From NCBI GenBank assembly GCA_000934455.1, contig KN887116.1:29570-93569 (forward strand): DNA of 64,000 nucleotides, written 5' to 3'. This DNA comes from Apostichopus parvimensis (Eukaryota > Echinodermata > Holothuroidea > Aspidochirotida > Stichopodidae). Positions 22,501-33,124 of the stretch are shown piece by piece (within the stretch, counting starts at the first letter, position 1; each line of letters begins with the position of its first letter). Both the position numbers and the translations under genes were made by a program. Below the pieces are notes generated by a model. That model did not search any database, was not told the origin of the DNA, and was given only the letters and a program-made list of their open reading frames with translations.

Positions 22501-23556
22501 TGAACGTCTTGATCAGGCATTGACGGTGATGTGCGATTGATTCACAGCAATTTGTAATGGCCTGCAGGTCCAAAATAAACACTGACTCCTAAGTTAAGCA
22601 AGCCAGGAAAACAAAAGGTGCAAATTTTCAGAACAAAAGATAGGTGCAAAGCATCAATGGTGCTGACTGACCTTAATGCTAAAAATTAAGAAAGAAACGG
22701 CTGTCGATGCATTGTTCCATATTTAATTTATGACATTTTAAAAAAGCCCCTCTGTTAAGCAAGATCAAAACTTCCCTATGTTTTATGGTTTGAAAGACAT
22801 TACCTTGCAGAGGAAACAAAGTTATATCACAAATAATATCCTCTTATTATTAGATTACCTTCGTTAGGTATTAACAGATACTTACAATCATCACCCGTGG
22901 TTTCACATTAATGCCCTATCACCAAACATATGTAGCTCTACTTGCAGTCCAGTAGCCTTCCTTGCGAACTGTGACAGAAAGTAAGACAGACTTTTTAAAC
23001 TACTTTGTTAACTACAAGGGGAATAAAAGATTATTGATCATAACTCATTATGCAGTTAATGGACATAATTGCAATTAGGCCATAACATCAGATAGGTATT
23101 CTTTTGGTTTTAAATGGTTTTGTAAAAAAAAAAAAGCAATTACATGATGACAGTTTCTGTTACACATGGGGCATATCTCCTTAAAAATGATAGAAGATTG
23201 CAGAATAAACCACAATATGCCAACCAGCAAAAGCATATGCCGTAAAATAAATGGAAGGGAAGGGAAAAAATACCTATAAACATCTTTGCAGAACCCTGCT
23301 TGAGGTTACGGGGTATCTTGTAGTCAGGTAAACCCAAAGCAGACAAATGGGAATAAATTGTCACAAATAATGGAATCATGGTGACCTAGGAGACCTAAAC
23401 TTGGTGAGACTGGAAAAAAAGGCAACAGCTATTGGTTTACCACAGGAACTTGATATGTTATGTTTTACTAAAATGTTATTGCGTTAGTAATATCGTTTAA
23501 AATGGCTATGAGGGGGTAAGATACAGAGACGACCAGTGAGGGAATATTCTGGGTTT

Positions 23557-26500
23557 TTATGACGATGGACAGCATCCCCACCCGTCCACCCTCTTTGAGT
23601 TGAAATTGATGGTACTAGAGGCGCCATTTTCTAATAGTGGTCCTCCCGTCTGTCTTCGCTTTAGTTCCGTCCCTAACCGCCAGAAGACTTGTTCTATATT
23701 GGTGGCGTCCTTGGCTGACGTTTCTAAACACTCCATCATGTTGTGGTGTGCTGCTAAGGCCTGTGCTTCCGAAAAGTCCACTTCTCGGATATTTTCCAAG
23801 TCTTTCTTGTTGCCTGAAATTACCAGAAGGGAAATGGATTAAATCACAGTTAAAGGAGATAAGAGTAAAAGGGACATATCATGACATTTTCCTATACCCC
23901 ACCCACCCCCCCCCCCCCCAGAATGGTCCAATACTTTGATCACAAAGCCAATGTTATTCTCATCCTATTAGAAGGATGGTATTCAGCCCTGTGAACTAAC
24001 AAATAAATGTTACTGTACCTTGTTTGTTTTTCTATTCCTCTGCCTGTTACATCTGTAGAAGATCCTTCTAGCATTGCAACATCAGTGCCTCTCACTTTAT
24101 GTACAGTATTTGGGAGTTACAAATAAACACTTTTAACAGTGGTTTATTATTGATTGTTTAAGTGTTTAGTTGATATAAGGTACAAGCAACAAATATCCTG
24201 TTTCTTAATACCTCGACAGCATCATTAACTTGTGTCTGATAAATACCCAATTGGCATGAAAATATGTCCTTCCCACTCTCCTGCTTAACAATTAAACCAA
24301 ATTTAAAAAAAATTCCCTTCTTAATGTAAACCACCTCAACTTCAGCAGGTCTTGAACCTATAGCCCAATTTTTATAATTTAATAACAGGTCAGAATAATT
24401 ACCAATTAGAATTTGAATAACATTGTCCCCTGCATACTTCTGTACATCATCAATCCACCTGGGGACATTTGAAAAGGTGTCTTTCTTGGTAATGTCGTAA
24501 GCGATAATGACTCCGTTTGCGCTTCTGTAGTAACTCTGGGTAATAGTTCTGAATCTCTCCTGACCTGCTGTGTCCCACACTTGAAGCTGAAAAGATATGA
24601 AAAGAAATGTCAGTTTTGTCCTTAGTATAACTTACAATCGGGCTGAATATAAAAACAAGAGATATATGACTCAAATGCCATTATTATTCTCAAACTATGT
24701 GTTAACTGCTCTATAGCCACTGTGCACTGTCCAATGTATTATTCTTAAGATCTCCTGCATGGGATGCCAGACCGAGGAAGATGACTTGCTAGATGTACAT
24801 CAGCTAGGAAATTTAGTTTAACGATGGCCATGTTAAATGAACAATGTTTGGAGTGCTGCTGTAAAGTTATTAGACATGATCACTACACACAACAGATAAA
24901 AATCTGTTTAGTCAATATGATCTCATAACTGAATAGGATTCAGCTATTTCACAAAGTGAGTTTATACCTTTTCAGGAATATTAAAATTTAAAGATATTGA
25001 TATAATACATTGTAAACAACATTTTCAGATGATTGGACTACATGGTAAAGCCTGAACTCCCAGGAGTATACAATGGCCACACCACACAGAGGGAAAGTTT
25101 ATGCTTGTAGTTGTTTGTAATACATCCTTGATTTCTTTTGTTTTAGCATTCCAATGAAGGAGATCTACTTATTGCTGTGCAAATATTGATAGAAATTACA
25201 TAAGGTCATTTTATTTCAAATTAATGTAAGTTCTAAGTGGCATGATTATGAATATTATGCATATCACTAGTTTACATCATAATCAATGAAGAAACAAGGA
25301 TATACACATACAATTCATTACTGTACTTGGAATAGTACACAGAGAGTTATCAATTTGCCAAAGTGTTCTGCTTCAAGAAAAGTCTCAAAAAGCAACACTG
25401 TGCCTTGGTTATGTCACTAAACAGGATTTGGCTTTACATACCACAACTGCTTGACAATTTAGTGTGGGAGTACATGAGGAAAGTGTATGGATTATATTAT
25501 TTTTATTACTTGTGTAAAACTAAGTGGGCCTGATGTTGGGTCTGAAGCTGCTCCTCCATCCATATTGTACATTGCAACGATTGTAATGGTGACCAATGAT
25601 GCCACTACAGCAGAATATTTGTTGAGATCAACCAAACACTCTCCAGCTTTATAGTCTAAGGCTAGCCTATACCTTCACAAGCAGCAACATTGTTCAGTTG
25701 TGTAGGCTGAAGTGTTAAGCCTAAATATTGCTATACAAAAGGTTGTGCACTAGCTACTTTGCTGGCAGCTTAGTCTGAAGTCATTAAGTGATTTACAAAC
25801 TAATTTAGGACACTGGAATACTCTTACTTGACAAATAAATAGGCTCCACTGACTGCAAAAGTATGTAGCCTATACCTACATTAGTAAACGATATGAAATA
25901 GCCTTTAGGCCTTCCTGGTGACCTCGCATGTATTTGCTGATGTAACAAGATTAAGGTATGAATAGTATCAAGTCGGCCTTGCATGGAACTAGGGGTGGGT
26001 ATGTATTTCTACACAAATATCTGATGGTATGGTTAAGTTTGGAGAACGTCCCACACACAACCGGGCTATGTGTTTGTGGGGTGGGTTAGGTCTAGGCATG
26101 AAAATAGGAATAGTAGCAGGGCCTAATGTTGCCAGGGCCTAGTGTTAGGTAGATATTATTTTTTACTTAGTGTTAGGTTTTAGAGACATAACCCTAACCC
26201 ATAAATCTAAGAAAAAGCTGAGAACAAATGGAACTTGATCCACTAATGGTATGGCCCTGGGTTAAAAAAATATATATATTAACAACAAGGCATAGCTACA
26301 GTAAGGCCCTAGCCCACTGCTGGCTAGGCTATGGCAAGGCTTTACAGTACTGTCACAATACTGTCTGTATCACTGTATCATTAAATCATGGTTCTAACTC
26401 TAAGAGTCTAAGGTTTGAGCAGAGAAGTGATGACGTAATGGTTATGCTATCCACGTTATACCTTAACTTTCTTGCCATCTATAGTTAATGTTTTCATGGT

Positions 26501-26659
26501 AAAATCGACTCCGATAGTACTGTGTTGTCTTTCGAAAAATGTTCCTGACTTGAAACGTTGGACGACACAAGTTTTTCCAACCCCTGCATCTCCAATCAAA
26601 ACAATCTTGAAGAGATAGTCGAATGAATCATCCGCGTCCATGTGGTGAGGATAAGACAT
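23557..26659 (-). CDS. RAB43: Rab small GTPase of the RAB43/RAB19 group, 3 coding exons
   Basis: A Ras-superfamily switch GTPase; RAB43 acts in Golgi and ER membrane traffic in vertebrates. Exons on -: 26659-26462, 24586-24403, 23813-23557, totalling 639 nt or 212 aa, the length I recall for human RAB43. G1 is GDAGVGKT (residues 23-30). The switch I block is [11 protein letters not shown], with T48 as the Mg-coordinating Thr. Then come [20 protein letters not shown] (70-89), G4 NKKD (129-132) and G5 ETSAK (158-162). The C-terminus GWGCCPSS carries a double-cysteine prenylation motif followed by three residues. [12 protein letters not shown] and [13 protein letters not shown] point to the RAB43/RAB19 group; many invertebrates have one gene for both, so RAB19 is possible. 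The chosen ATG has A at -3 and fits the family N-terminus. The open frame continues upstream but contains no further ATG. Confidence 0.93.
24587..26461 (-). other. RAB43 intron 1
   Basis: 1.9 kb, GTATAA donor and TTTTCAG acceptor on the - strand. AT-rich; no conserved element, repeat array or second gene recognised. Confidence 0.7.
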
Positions 26660-27160
26660 CTTTCTAAGATATTCTAAACACTGAAAGAATTTGTCAAATG
26701 TTCCTACAAGAATCACTCTTCCTCATTTTGCAGAATAGCGCTAAATTTTCAGAGTTTATTAAATGGCAGTGTTAACGGTGGAAACGGATCTGCAGCAGTG
26801 TAGCAAAGTACACGTATATCGTATAGACTGCTAGCTTGATCACAACATGCATGCATGCCGTGTGTTATGTACGGACGATACATTTCGGGCTACGTAGTTT
26901 CTTTCTTATCAGGTGACCGAGTATGACCTTTCATCTCAATATTCTTACGTAATAGCCTGTGACATCAGGGAGCTGTCACTGTGAGATGGTGACATCAGGG
27001 AATTGCTTGTTTTGATCATAGAAATTGATTGGATACATTCATCGCGTGTCCTAGGCGACATTTGGGAATAGCTCTATGATCTGACAAAGTAGACATTTTC
27101 GAAAGAGTGACGTAACCATCAACTCTCTTCGAAATATCACTGTTGATTTGGATTGCGACA

Positions 27161-27296
27161 GACCAAATAGATTGTAAGACTGTCAGCACCAGGATAGATA
27201 TGAGCCTATCCTGGCAAGACCAAATATATTATGTATTTAAGACCGTCAGCACCAGGATAGATATGATCCTATTCTGTCAAGACCAAATAGATTATA
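27161..27296. repeat. Tandem repeat, period 57-63 bp, 2.3 copies
   Basis: GACCAAATA recurs at 27161, 27218 and 27281. Between these, GTCAGCACCAGGATAGATAT is repeated with few changes. It directly abuts the LINE fragment that follows. Confidence 0.85.
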
Positions 27297-27307
27297 TAAT
27301 ATATATT

Positions 27308-28045
27308 TTTTCGTTCCTCGAATACTGCAATCTTGGCTGGCGATCATGCAATCAGGGAAATATTAATAAGCTTATTAAGCTCCAAGAACCTGCTGCCAGA
27401 ATTATTTTAAGCGCTACTTATGACGAAAGATCGTGTGACCTTGTTAATGTTCTTGGTTTGCAAACTTTTGTTCTACATTTAAAATATAAAATTATAAACG
27501 ATTAATTATGGTAGGTAATCTCTTAACGGATTAACACCCAATAATATGAGCGAAATGTTTACCCCCTAATAAATGTCCACGATTATGCTCTAAGGTCTGT
27601 GACATCAAGAGGGCTCTCCTTGCCCGGGGCAAGACCGAAATACATAAGAAAAGATTTTTATTTATTGCCACAATTTAGCAGTTTAAAATGATTTGTGAAA
27701 CAAATTTTATATTTATAATGTTACGTTACGCAAATGTTCTAAAGATCTTATCATGATTAAATTCTTAACTTTGATAATATTTAACTTTGTAACATCTTGC
27801 CTATTTTATATGTATATATTTTTCAAGGGGCTCATTTTATTCGTTAACATTTTATTCGTTTATGTTTAGTTTAGATTACGTCTATTTAATTATTTTATGA
27901 TCTTTTTACGTGTTGATTCTTACATTCAAATTATTATTGCATTTAAACCCCCCCCCCCTTTTTTTTATATCCAAGAGGGCTTCGGGAAGATTTACCTCGG
28001 GTAGTCGAGTTACCCCCTCAAATTAAAGTTGAAATATAATCAAGG
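27308..28045 (+). mobile_element. 3' end of a non-LTR retrotransposon (LINE), 5'-truncated and frameshifted
   Basis: Translation of 27308-27505 gives FLEYCNLGW, NINKLIKLQEPAARIILSA and DLVNVLGLQTF, which is the segment downstream of the reverse transcriptase domain in CR1/Jockey-type elements (pattern LEYCSxVWG, KLQxRAARxI, LGWxxL). In another frame, about 27576-27690 gives VHDYALRSVTSRGLSLPGAR, the usual C-terminal tail, then a stop. The following 350 bp, ending near CCCCCTCAAATTAAAGTTGA, look like its 3' UTR. The two coding pieces are separated by stops, so the element is dead. Its 3' UTR recurs at 29990-30365 as part of the large duplication. Confidence 0.75.
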
Positions 28046-28410
28046 GACCTGTGAGCAACTTGTTAAAGTCAAGCGCCATCTTTATTTATGACCGGCCGAA
28101 TACACTCGTTAGAAACGTAAACGCAAAATCCATTCTTTCACAATTAAAAAGTATCAGTATACCAGCACATTACATGATTACAGTATGCTTGAAATCAATA
28201 CGCGTACATATTAGTAGGCTGTGTCAGAAATTAGTATATTACGTCAGAATTTACCGGATACAAATATAAATAACATGAGGAACAAACGGGTCGGTTTCGG
28301 ATTGAACCTAGAGGCGCTGAATGATCAAATGCTGTTCGATGCATATATCTCGAGTTAAAATACATGTCATTGAACCATAATCAATTTCTATGCATTGAAC
28401 ACATTGGACG

Positions 28411-28675
28411 TATGGCAAGCCGTTTTAACGATTCTACTAAAGTGTAATTAAGTTCAACTTAAGTAAATACAATTCTACTTGAGTGATTTTCAATTCTACT
28501 TAAGTATAATTGGACAATATTGTCCTCTATTTTACTAAAGTAGAGTACAATCCTACTTTTCAATTCTTCTTAAGTGAAAAACAATTTCACTTAAGTGGAA
28601 TTGAATTTCACTTAGGTAGAATGCATTTCACTTCAGTAAAATGAGGGGGTAAATGTAAAAAAACGGCTTGCCATA
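28411..28675. mobile_element. TA-flanked MITE made of ACTTAAGT-type palindromes, copy 1
   Basis: Inverted ends TATGGCAAGCCGTTTT and AAAACGGCTTGCCATA bound a 265-bp element, consistent with a TA target duplication (Tc1/mariner-like or Harbinger-like). The interior is a run of about ten 15-20 bp units of the type TTCTACTTAAGTAGAA, many centred on the palindrome ACTTAAGT. No coding capacity. Confidence 0.75.
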
Positions 28676-29194
28676 TGAATGTGCTCAAAGGGAATTGTCT
28701 TGTAGGTTTTCTTCTCCTATGATGTATACCATGCTAGGCTCACAGCTATATATCGTTTAAATTATAAATCATTGAAAAAACGTGGTCAACAATTATTAAA
28801 AGCACACTAATACCATGGTAACGAATGCTGACACATAAGATCTCAATATGATGTTGTCATTATTTGTGTTTATTAGTGGTCTAGCATAATTGTGAACCGC
28901 ACTGAAACTTCTCAGGGTAAAGTATACATGCATGCAAAATATATATTACAGTATTTGGCCCCAAGGGCTGCAAGTTAATTAAGCCCTGCACTGTATATGT
29001 AAATCCAGCAGAAATCAGTAAGTCGTATTGGCTTCACTGCCGATCCGACACTCTTCTCTATAAAATAGTATCAATTCCTGCTATACTCCTTGCCACTTTC
29101 GAGATCATGCACTGAAGAAGAGCTGGTTCTGCAAAAAACAAACATTGGCTGTTTTACCTCCAACGACTTAACTAATTTAATTATTGTAGTGCCA

Positions 29195-29298
29195 TTTCCA
29201 GCTACGCTTAGATAGTTTGCAATGCCGTATCTACGGCTCTCATAGTTTGCCTACAGTTTCGCCCCTCCCTTGGCAAATTCCTGGCTACGCGCCTGGCC
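29195..29298 (-). mobile_element. Internally deleted hAT MITE fragment, same family as 16221-16530
   Basis: The reverse complement reads CAGGCGCGTAGCCAGGAATT, then a block shared with the left part of the 16221 element, including GAGCCGTAGATACGGCATTG and CTATCTAAGCGTAG. It then jumps to CTGGAAATGGCAC, found at 16377 in that element. Only one terminus is present. The duplicate copy is at 31605-31712. Confidence 0.75.
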
Positions 29299-29838
29299 TT
29301 TCTCTAAATGCAGCATAGTTGTTTAACAGTTTTCCCGTTATTCCTATATATTACTAAATCCTCTAAGGATTGCTAAGGGTTGCAATCTCCAAGAGGACGT
29401 GTTCAAACTTAAATGGAGTTGGACATTGCGAAATAGGAAGTATATTAGATTACTGTACAAAGTTATTTATATATCCTTTAACTGGTAATTAAATTAAGTG
29501 AAATTCTAATGGTGATTTCTTAATTAAGCAAGAATGGCAAAAAGCTATTATTTATTGATGGAAAGGACACTTCTTATTTATGAAAAAAGGCCTCTTTTGG
29601 AGAGAGAGAGAGAGAGAGAGAGGGCCCAGAAGAAACGCGTCCCGCTGCCCTGGATTTACGAATCATATGGTTTATTTCAATATGACTGAAAATAAATGTA
29701 TTGCAGTCAAGAACAATTAATAACGTTTCAACAAAGATTGCGCAACGGTCCCAATTTATTTAGCACCGAAGAAGTATAGAGATGCAACATATTTCATAAT
29801 CCATTAAGAAGACAGTCGTAGAAACCGAAAATGTTAAA

Positions 29839-29888
29839 NNNNNNNNNNNNNNNNNNNNNNNNNNNNNNNNNNNNNNNNNNNNNNNNNN
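29839..29888. other. Assembly gap, 50 N
   Basis: A run of exactly 50 N, a typical placeholder length for a gap of unknown size. It lies at the junction of the two copies of the duplication. Confidence 0.99.
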
Positions 29889-29973
29889 TTTTTTTTCTGC
29901 TAAACTTTTTTTTTTTTGGTGACGGCCAATAGGGGGGGCGCGCGCCTGTTGCGCCCCCCTGGATACGCCCCTG
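29889..29973. mobile_element. Right end of a hAT-type element, left part lost in the gap
   Basis: The reverse complement starts CAGGGGCGTATCCAGG, a hAT-like terminus differing from the GTAGCC family at 16221. T-rich sequence then runs back into the N gap. The next eight bases, ATATATCA (29974-29981), would be the target duplication if the element is complete; the other side cannot be seen. Confidence 0.6.
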
Positions 29974-29989
29974 ATATATCAGGAATGCA

Positions 29990-32238
29990 CACAATTTAGC
30001 AGTTTAAAATGATTTGTGAAACTAATTTAATATTTATAATGTTACGTTACGCAAATGATGTAAAGATCTGACCATGTTTAAGTTCTTAACTTCGATAATA
30101 TTTAACTTTGTAACATCTTGCCTATTTTATATGTATATATTTTTCAATGGGCTCATTTTATTCGATAACATTTTATTCGTTTACGTTTAGTTTAGTTTAC
30201 GTCTATTTAATCATTTTATGATCTTTTACGTGTTGATTCTTACATTCAAATTATTATTGCATTTTAACCACTGTGTTTGTTTTGTTTTTATGTCCAAGAG
30301 GGCTTCGGGGAAGATCTGCCTCGGGTAACCGAGTTACCCCCTCAAAATAAAAATATAATCAAGGGACATGTGGGCAACTTGTTAATGTCAAGCGCCATCT
30401 TTATTTATGACCGGCCGAATACACTCGTTAGAAACGTAAACGCAAAATCCATTCTTTCACAATTAAAAAGTATCAGTATACCAGCACATTACTGTGTCAT
30501 TACATGATTACAGTATGCTTGAAATCAATACGCGTACATATTAGTAGGCTGTGTCAGAAATTAGTATATCACGTCAGAATTTACCGGATACAAATATAAA
30601 TAACATGAGGAACAAACGGGTCGGTTTTCGGATTGAACCTAGAGGCGCTGAATGATGATGTGCTGTTCGATGCATATATTTCGAGTTAGTATACATTACA
30701 TTGAACCATAGAAATCAATTTCTATGCATTGAACACATTGGACGTATGGCAAGCCGTTTTAACGTTTACCTCCCAATTCTACTAAAGTGTAGTACATTCT
30801 ACTCAAGTCGAATTAAGTTCAACTTAAGTAAATACAATTCTACTTAAGTAATTTTCGGTTCTACTTAAGTATAATTTGACAATATTGGCCTCTATTTTAC
30901 TTAAGTAGAGTACAACTCTACTTCAGTTGAGTACGACTCTACTAAAGAAGAGTAAAATCCTACTTTTCAATTATTCTTAATTGAAAAACAATTTCACTTA
31001 AGTGGAATTGAATTTCACTTAGGTAGAATGCATTTCACTTCAGTAAAATGAGGGAGTAAATGTAAAAAACGGCTTGCCATATGAATGTGCTCAAAGAGAA
31101 TTGTCTTGAAGGTTTTCTTCTCCTATGATGTATACCATGCTAGGCTCACAGCTATATATCGTTTAAATTATAAATCATTGAAAAAACTTGGTCAACAATT
31201 ATTAAAAGCACTAATACCATAGTAACGAATGCTGACACATAAGATCTCAATATGATGTTGTCATTATTTGTGTTTATTAGCGGTCTAGCATAATTGTGAA
31301 CCGCACTGAAACTTCTCAGGGTAAAGTATACATGCATGCAAAATATATATTACAGTATTTGGGCCCAAGGGCTGCAAGTTAATTAAGCCCTGCATTGTAT
31401 ATGTAAATCCAGCAGAAATCAGTAAGTCGTTTTGACTTCACTGCCATTCCGCGACACTCTTCTCTATAAAATAGTTTTAATTCCTGCTATACTCGATCCT
31501 TGCCACTTTCGACATCATGCACTGAAGAAGAGCTAGTTCTGCAAAAACTGCAAAAACCAAACATTGGCTGTTTTACCTCCAATGACTTATCTAATTTAAT
31601 TATTGTAGTGCCATTTCCAGCTACGCTTAGATAGTTTGCAATGCCGTATCTACGGCTCTCATAGTTTGCCTACAGTTTCGCCCCTCCTTTGGCAAATTCC
31701 TGGCTACGCGCTGGCCTTTCTCTAATTACAGCATAGTTGTTTAACAGTTTTCCCGTTATTCCTATATATTACTCTAAGGATTGCTAAGGGTTGCAATCTC
31801 CAAGAGGACGTGTTCAAACTTAAATGGAGTTGGACATTGCGAAATAGGAAGTATTTAAGATTACTGTACAAAGTTATTTATATATCCTTTAACTGGTAAT
31901 TAAATTAAGTGGAATTCTAATGGTGATTTCTTAATTAAGCAAGAATGGCAAAAGGCTACTATTTATTGATGGAAAGGACACTTCTTATTTATGAAAAAAA
32001 GGCCTCATTTGGAGAGAGAGAGAGGGCCCAGAAGAAACGGCCCGCTGCCCTGGATTTACGAATCATATGGTTTATTTCAATATGACTGAAAATGAATGTA
32101 TTGCAGTCAAGAACAATTAATAACGTTTCAACAAAGATTGCGGAACGGTCCCAATTTATTTAGCACCGAAGAAGTATAGAGATGCAACATATTTCATAAT
32201 CCATTAAGAAGACAGTCGTAGAAACCGAAAATGTTAAA
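29990..32238. repeat. Direct duplication, copy 2
   Basis: 2.25 kb aligning end to end with 27669-29838. It holds the LINE 3' UTR (to about 30365), a longer version of the palindromic MITE (30745-31081), the hAT fragment (31605-31712) and a shorter (GA)n run near 32015. Past 32238 the sequence is unique and runs on to G6PD. Confidence 0.93.
30745..31081. mobile_element. TA-flanked MITE made of ACTTAAGT-type palindromes, copy 2 (longer allele)
   Basis: Same ends as the copy at 28411-28675 but 337 bp, with about 70 bp more interior sequence. The extra units include GTACAACTCTACTTCAG and GTACGACTCTACTAAAG. Its inverted ends extend imperfectly further inward (AACGTTTACCTCCC against GGGAGTAAATGTAAA), which copy 1 has lost on the left. 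Confidence 0.75.
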
Positions 32239-33124
32239 CTGATATGTTCAAATGAAATTTCTTTAGGCTAAATCAGTTTGAGAAAGGGGGAAATACCCCC
32301 CAATACGTTATAATGATTTGGTGTGAACCCTTATGGGACCTAATTAGCTTGCACTGGACGCAAAGTTAATTGAAATATAACGTTCATAAAAATGAATGTG
32401 CTCATGTTGTTAAAACTTTGTCATCGCTTTGTGTTTTTATATTTAAGTAACATATGCTAATCATTTTATACACATGCATAGCGGTCGAATACGGAAAACC
32501 CAAAAAGAATTTCCCTTCTTTCTCCAGCCTACATGCTCGCTTATATTGAGAGGCCGTGTCTGGGCCTCTTATACACGGTTGTTATAGTTCCTACGACATC
32601 GCTACTATCAGTATCATGAAATGGAGCCCTTGGACAATTCTATGTGGAAAATTAAACAGTTTACACCATAAAAATTATGAAATCGATCACTGTATAACAT
32701 ATTATAGTTTAGGACGTCACTAAACTTTCATCTATATAGATCCACATTAACCTTTAAACCCACGTTGCTGTTTTACAATTTCTTTTAATTCTAGTGCTGC
32801 AGAAATATCTCCATGCGAGTGTCAGTTTTTCACGCAACTCCCAGGTCAGTTCATTGAAGCGTGACAGAGTGGTATGTCCACCTTGTTATTTTACGCCAGA
32901 TTGGATAGCAGCGCTCTTATACACCGGTGTTAGAGAAATTGTCAACATTTCTCAACAGCTGTCTCGTTTGTACAAACCATTACAACGAATTTCTCGACGG
33001 CACACGCGTATTCACACTGCTGAATGCAACGTTCGTAATACTGTTACAGTAAAGGTGATTACGGGAACCGTCGAACGTGTTATTTTAAACTGGAGTCTTG
33101 TTAGTTAGACAGCACACCGCAAAA

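Larger units (their letters stand above)
14998..23556. other. 8.6 kb interval between the ISY1 start and the RAB43 stop
   Basis: No coding exon is recognised on either strand. The first few hundred bases (14998 to about 15250) must hold the ISY1 promoter and 5' UTR; they contain more CpG than the surroundings but no clear TATA box. Repeats lie at 15430-15800 and a hAT MITE at 16221-16530. The remainder, about 16.6-23.5 kb, is AT-rich with short C- or G-rich simple tracts (for example 16910-16926, 18632-18660, 19022-19060 and 20985-21020). Some of it next to RAB43 may be that gene's 3' UTR, but many TTTATT hexamers occur and none can be singled out. Confidence 0.55.
27669..29838. repeat. Direct duplication, copy 1 (ends at the assembly gap)
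   Basis: About 2.17 kb that reappears at 29990-32238 in the same orientation, with scattered substitutions, short indels and a (GA)n run of different length (29600-29623 here). It stops exactly where the N run starts, with AACCGAAAATGTTAAA, the same words that end copy 2 at 32238. Confidence 0.93.
26660..33124. other. Divergent interval between the RAB43 and G6PD start codons
   Basis: The 6.5 kb should hold the RAB43 promoter at the left and the G6PD promoter at the right. It contains a 57-63 bp tandem repeat (27161-27296), a LINE fragment, the 2.2 kb duplication with its gap, and about 0.9 kb of single-copy sequence (32239-33124) before G6PD. GGACGTCAC at 32712-32720 resembles a CRE half-site but is too short to claim. 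No coding exon is recognised. Confidence 0.6.

Noticed and set aside
26660-26716. N-terminal extension of RAB43 upstream of the ATG at 26659
   Set aside because: The frame stays open but contains no ATG, and the Rab family alignment starts at the chosen Met.
32794-33108. 104-codon open frame directly upstream of G6PD
   Set aside because: It ends 17 bases before the G6PD start, has no recognisable domain, and most likely lies in the promoter or 5' UTR.
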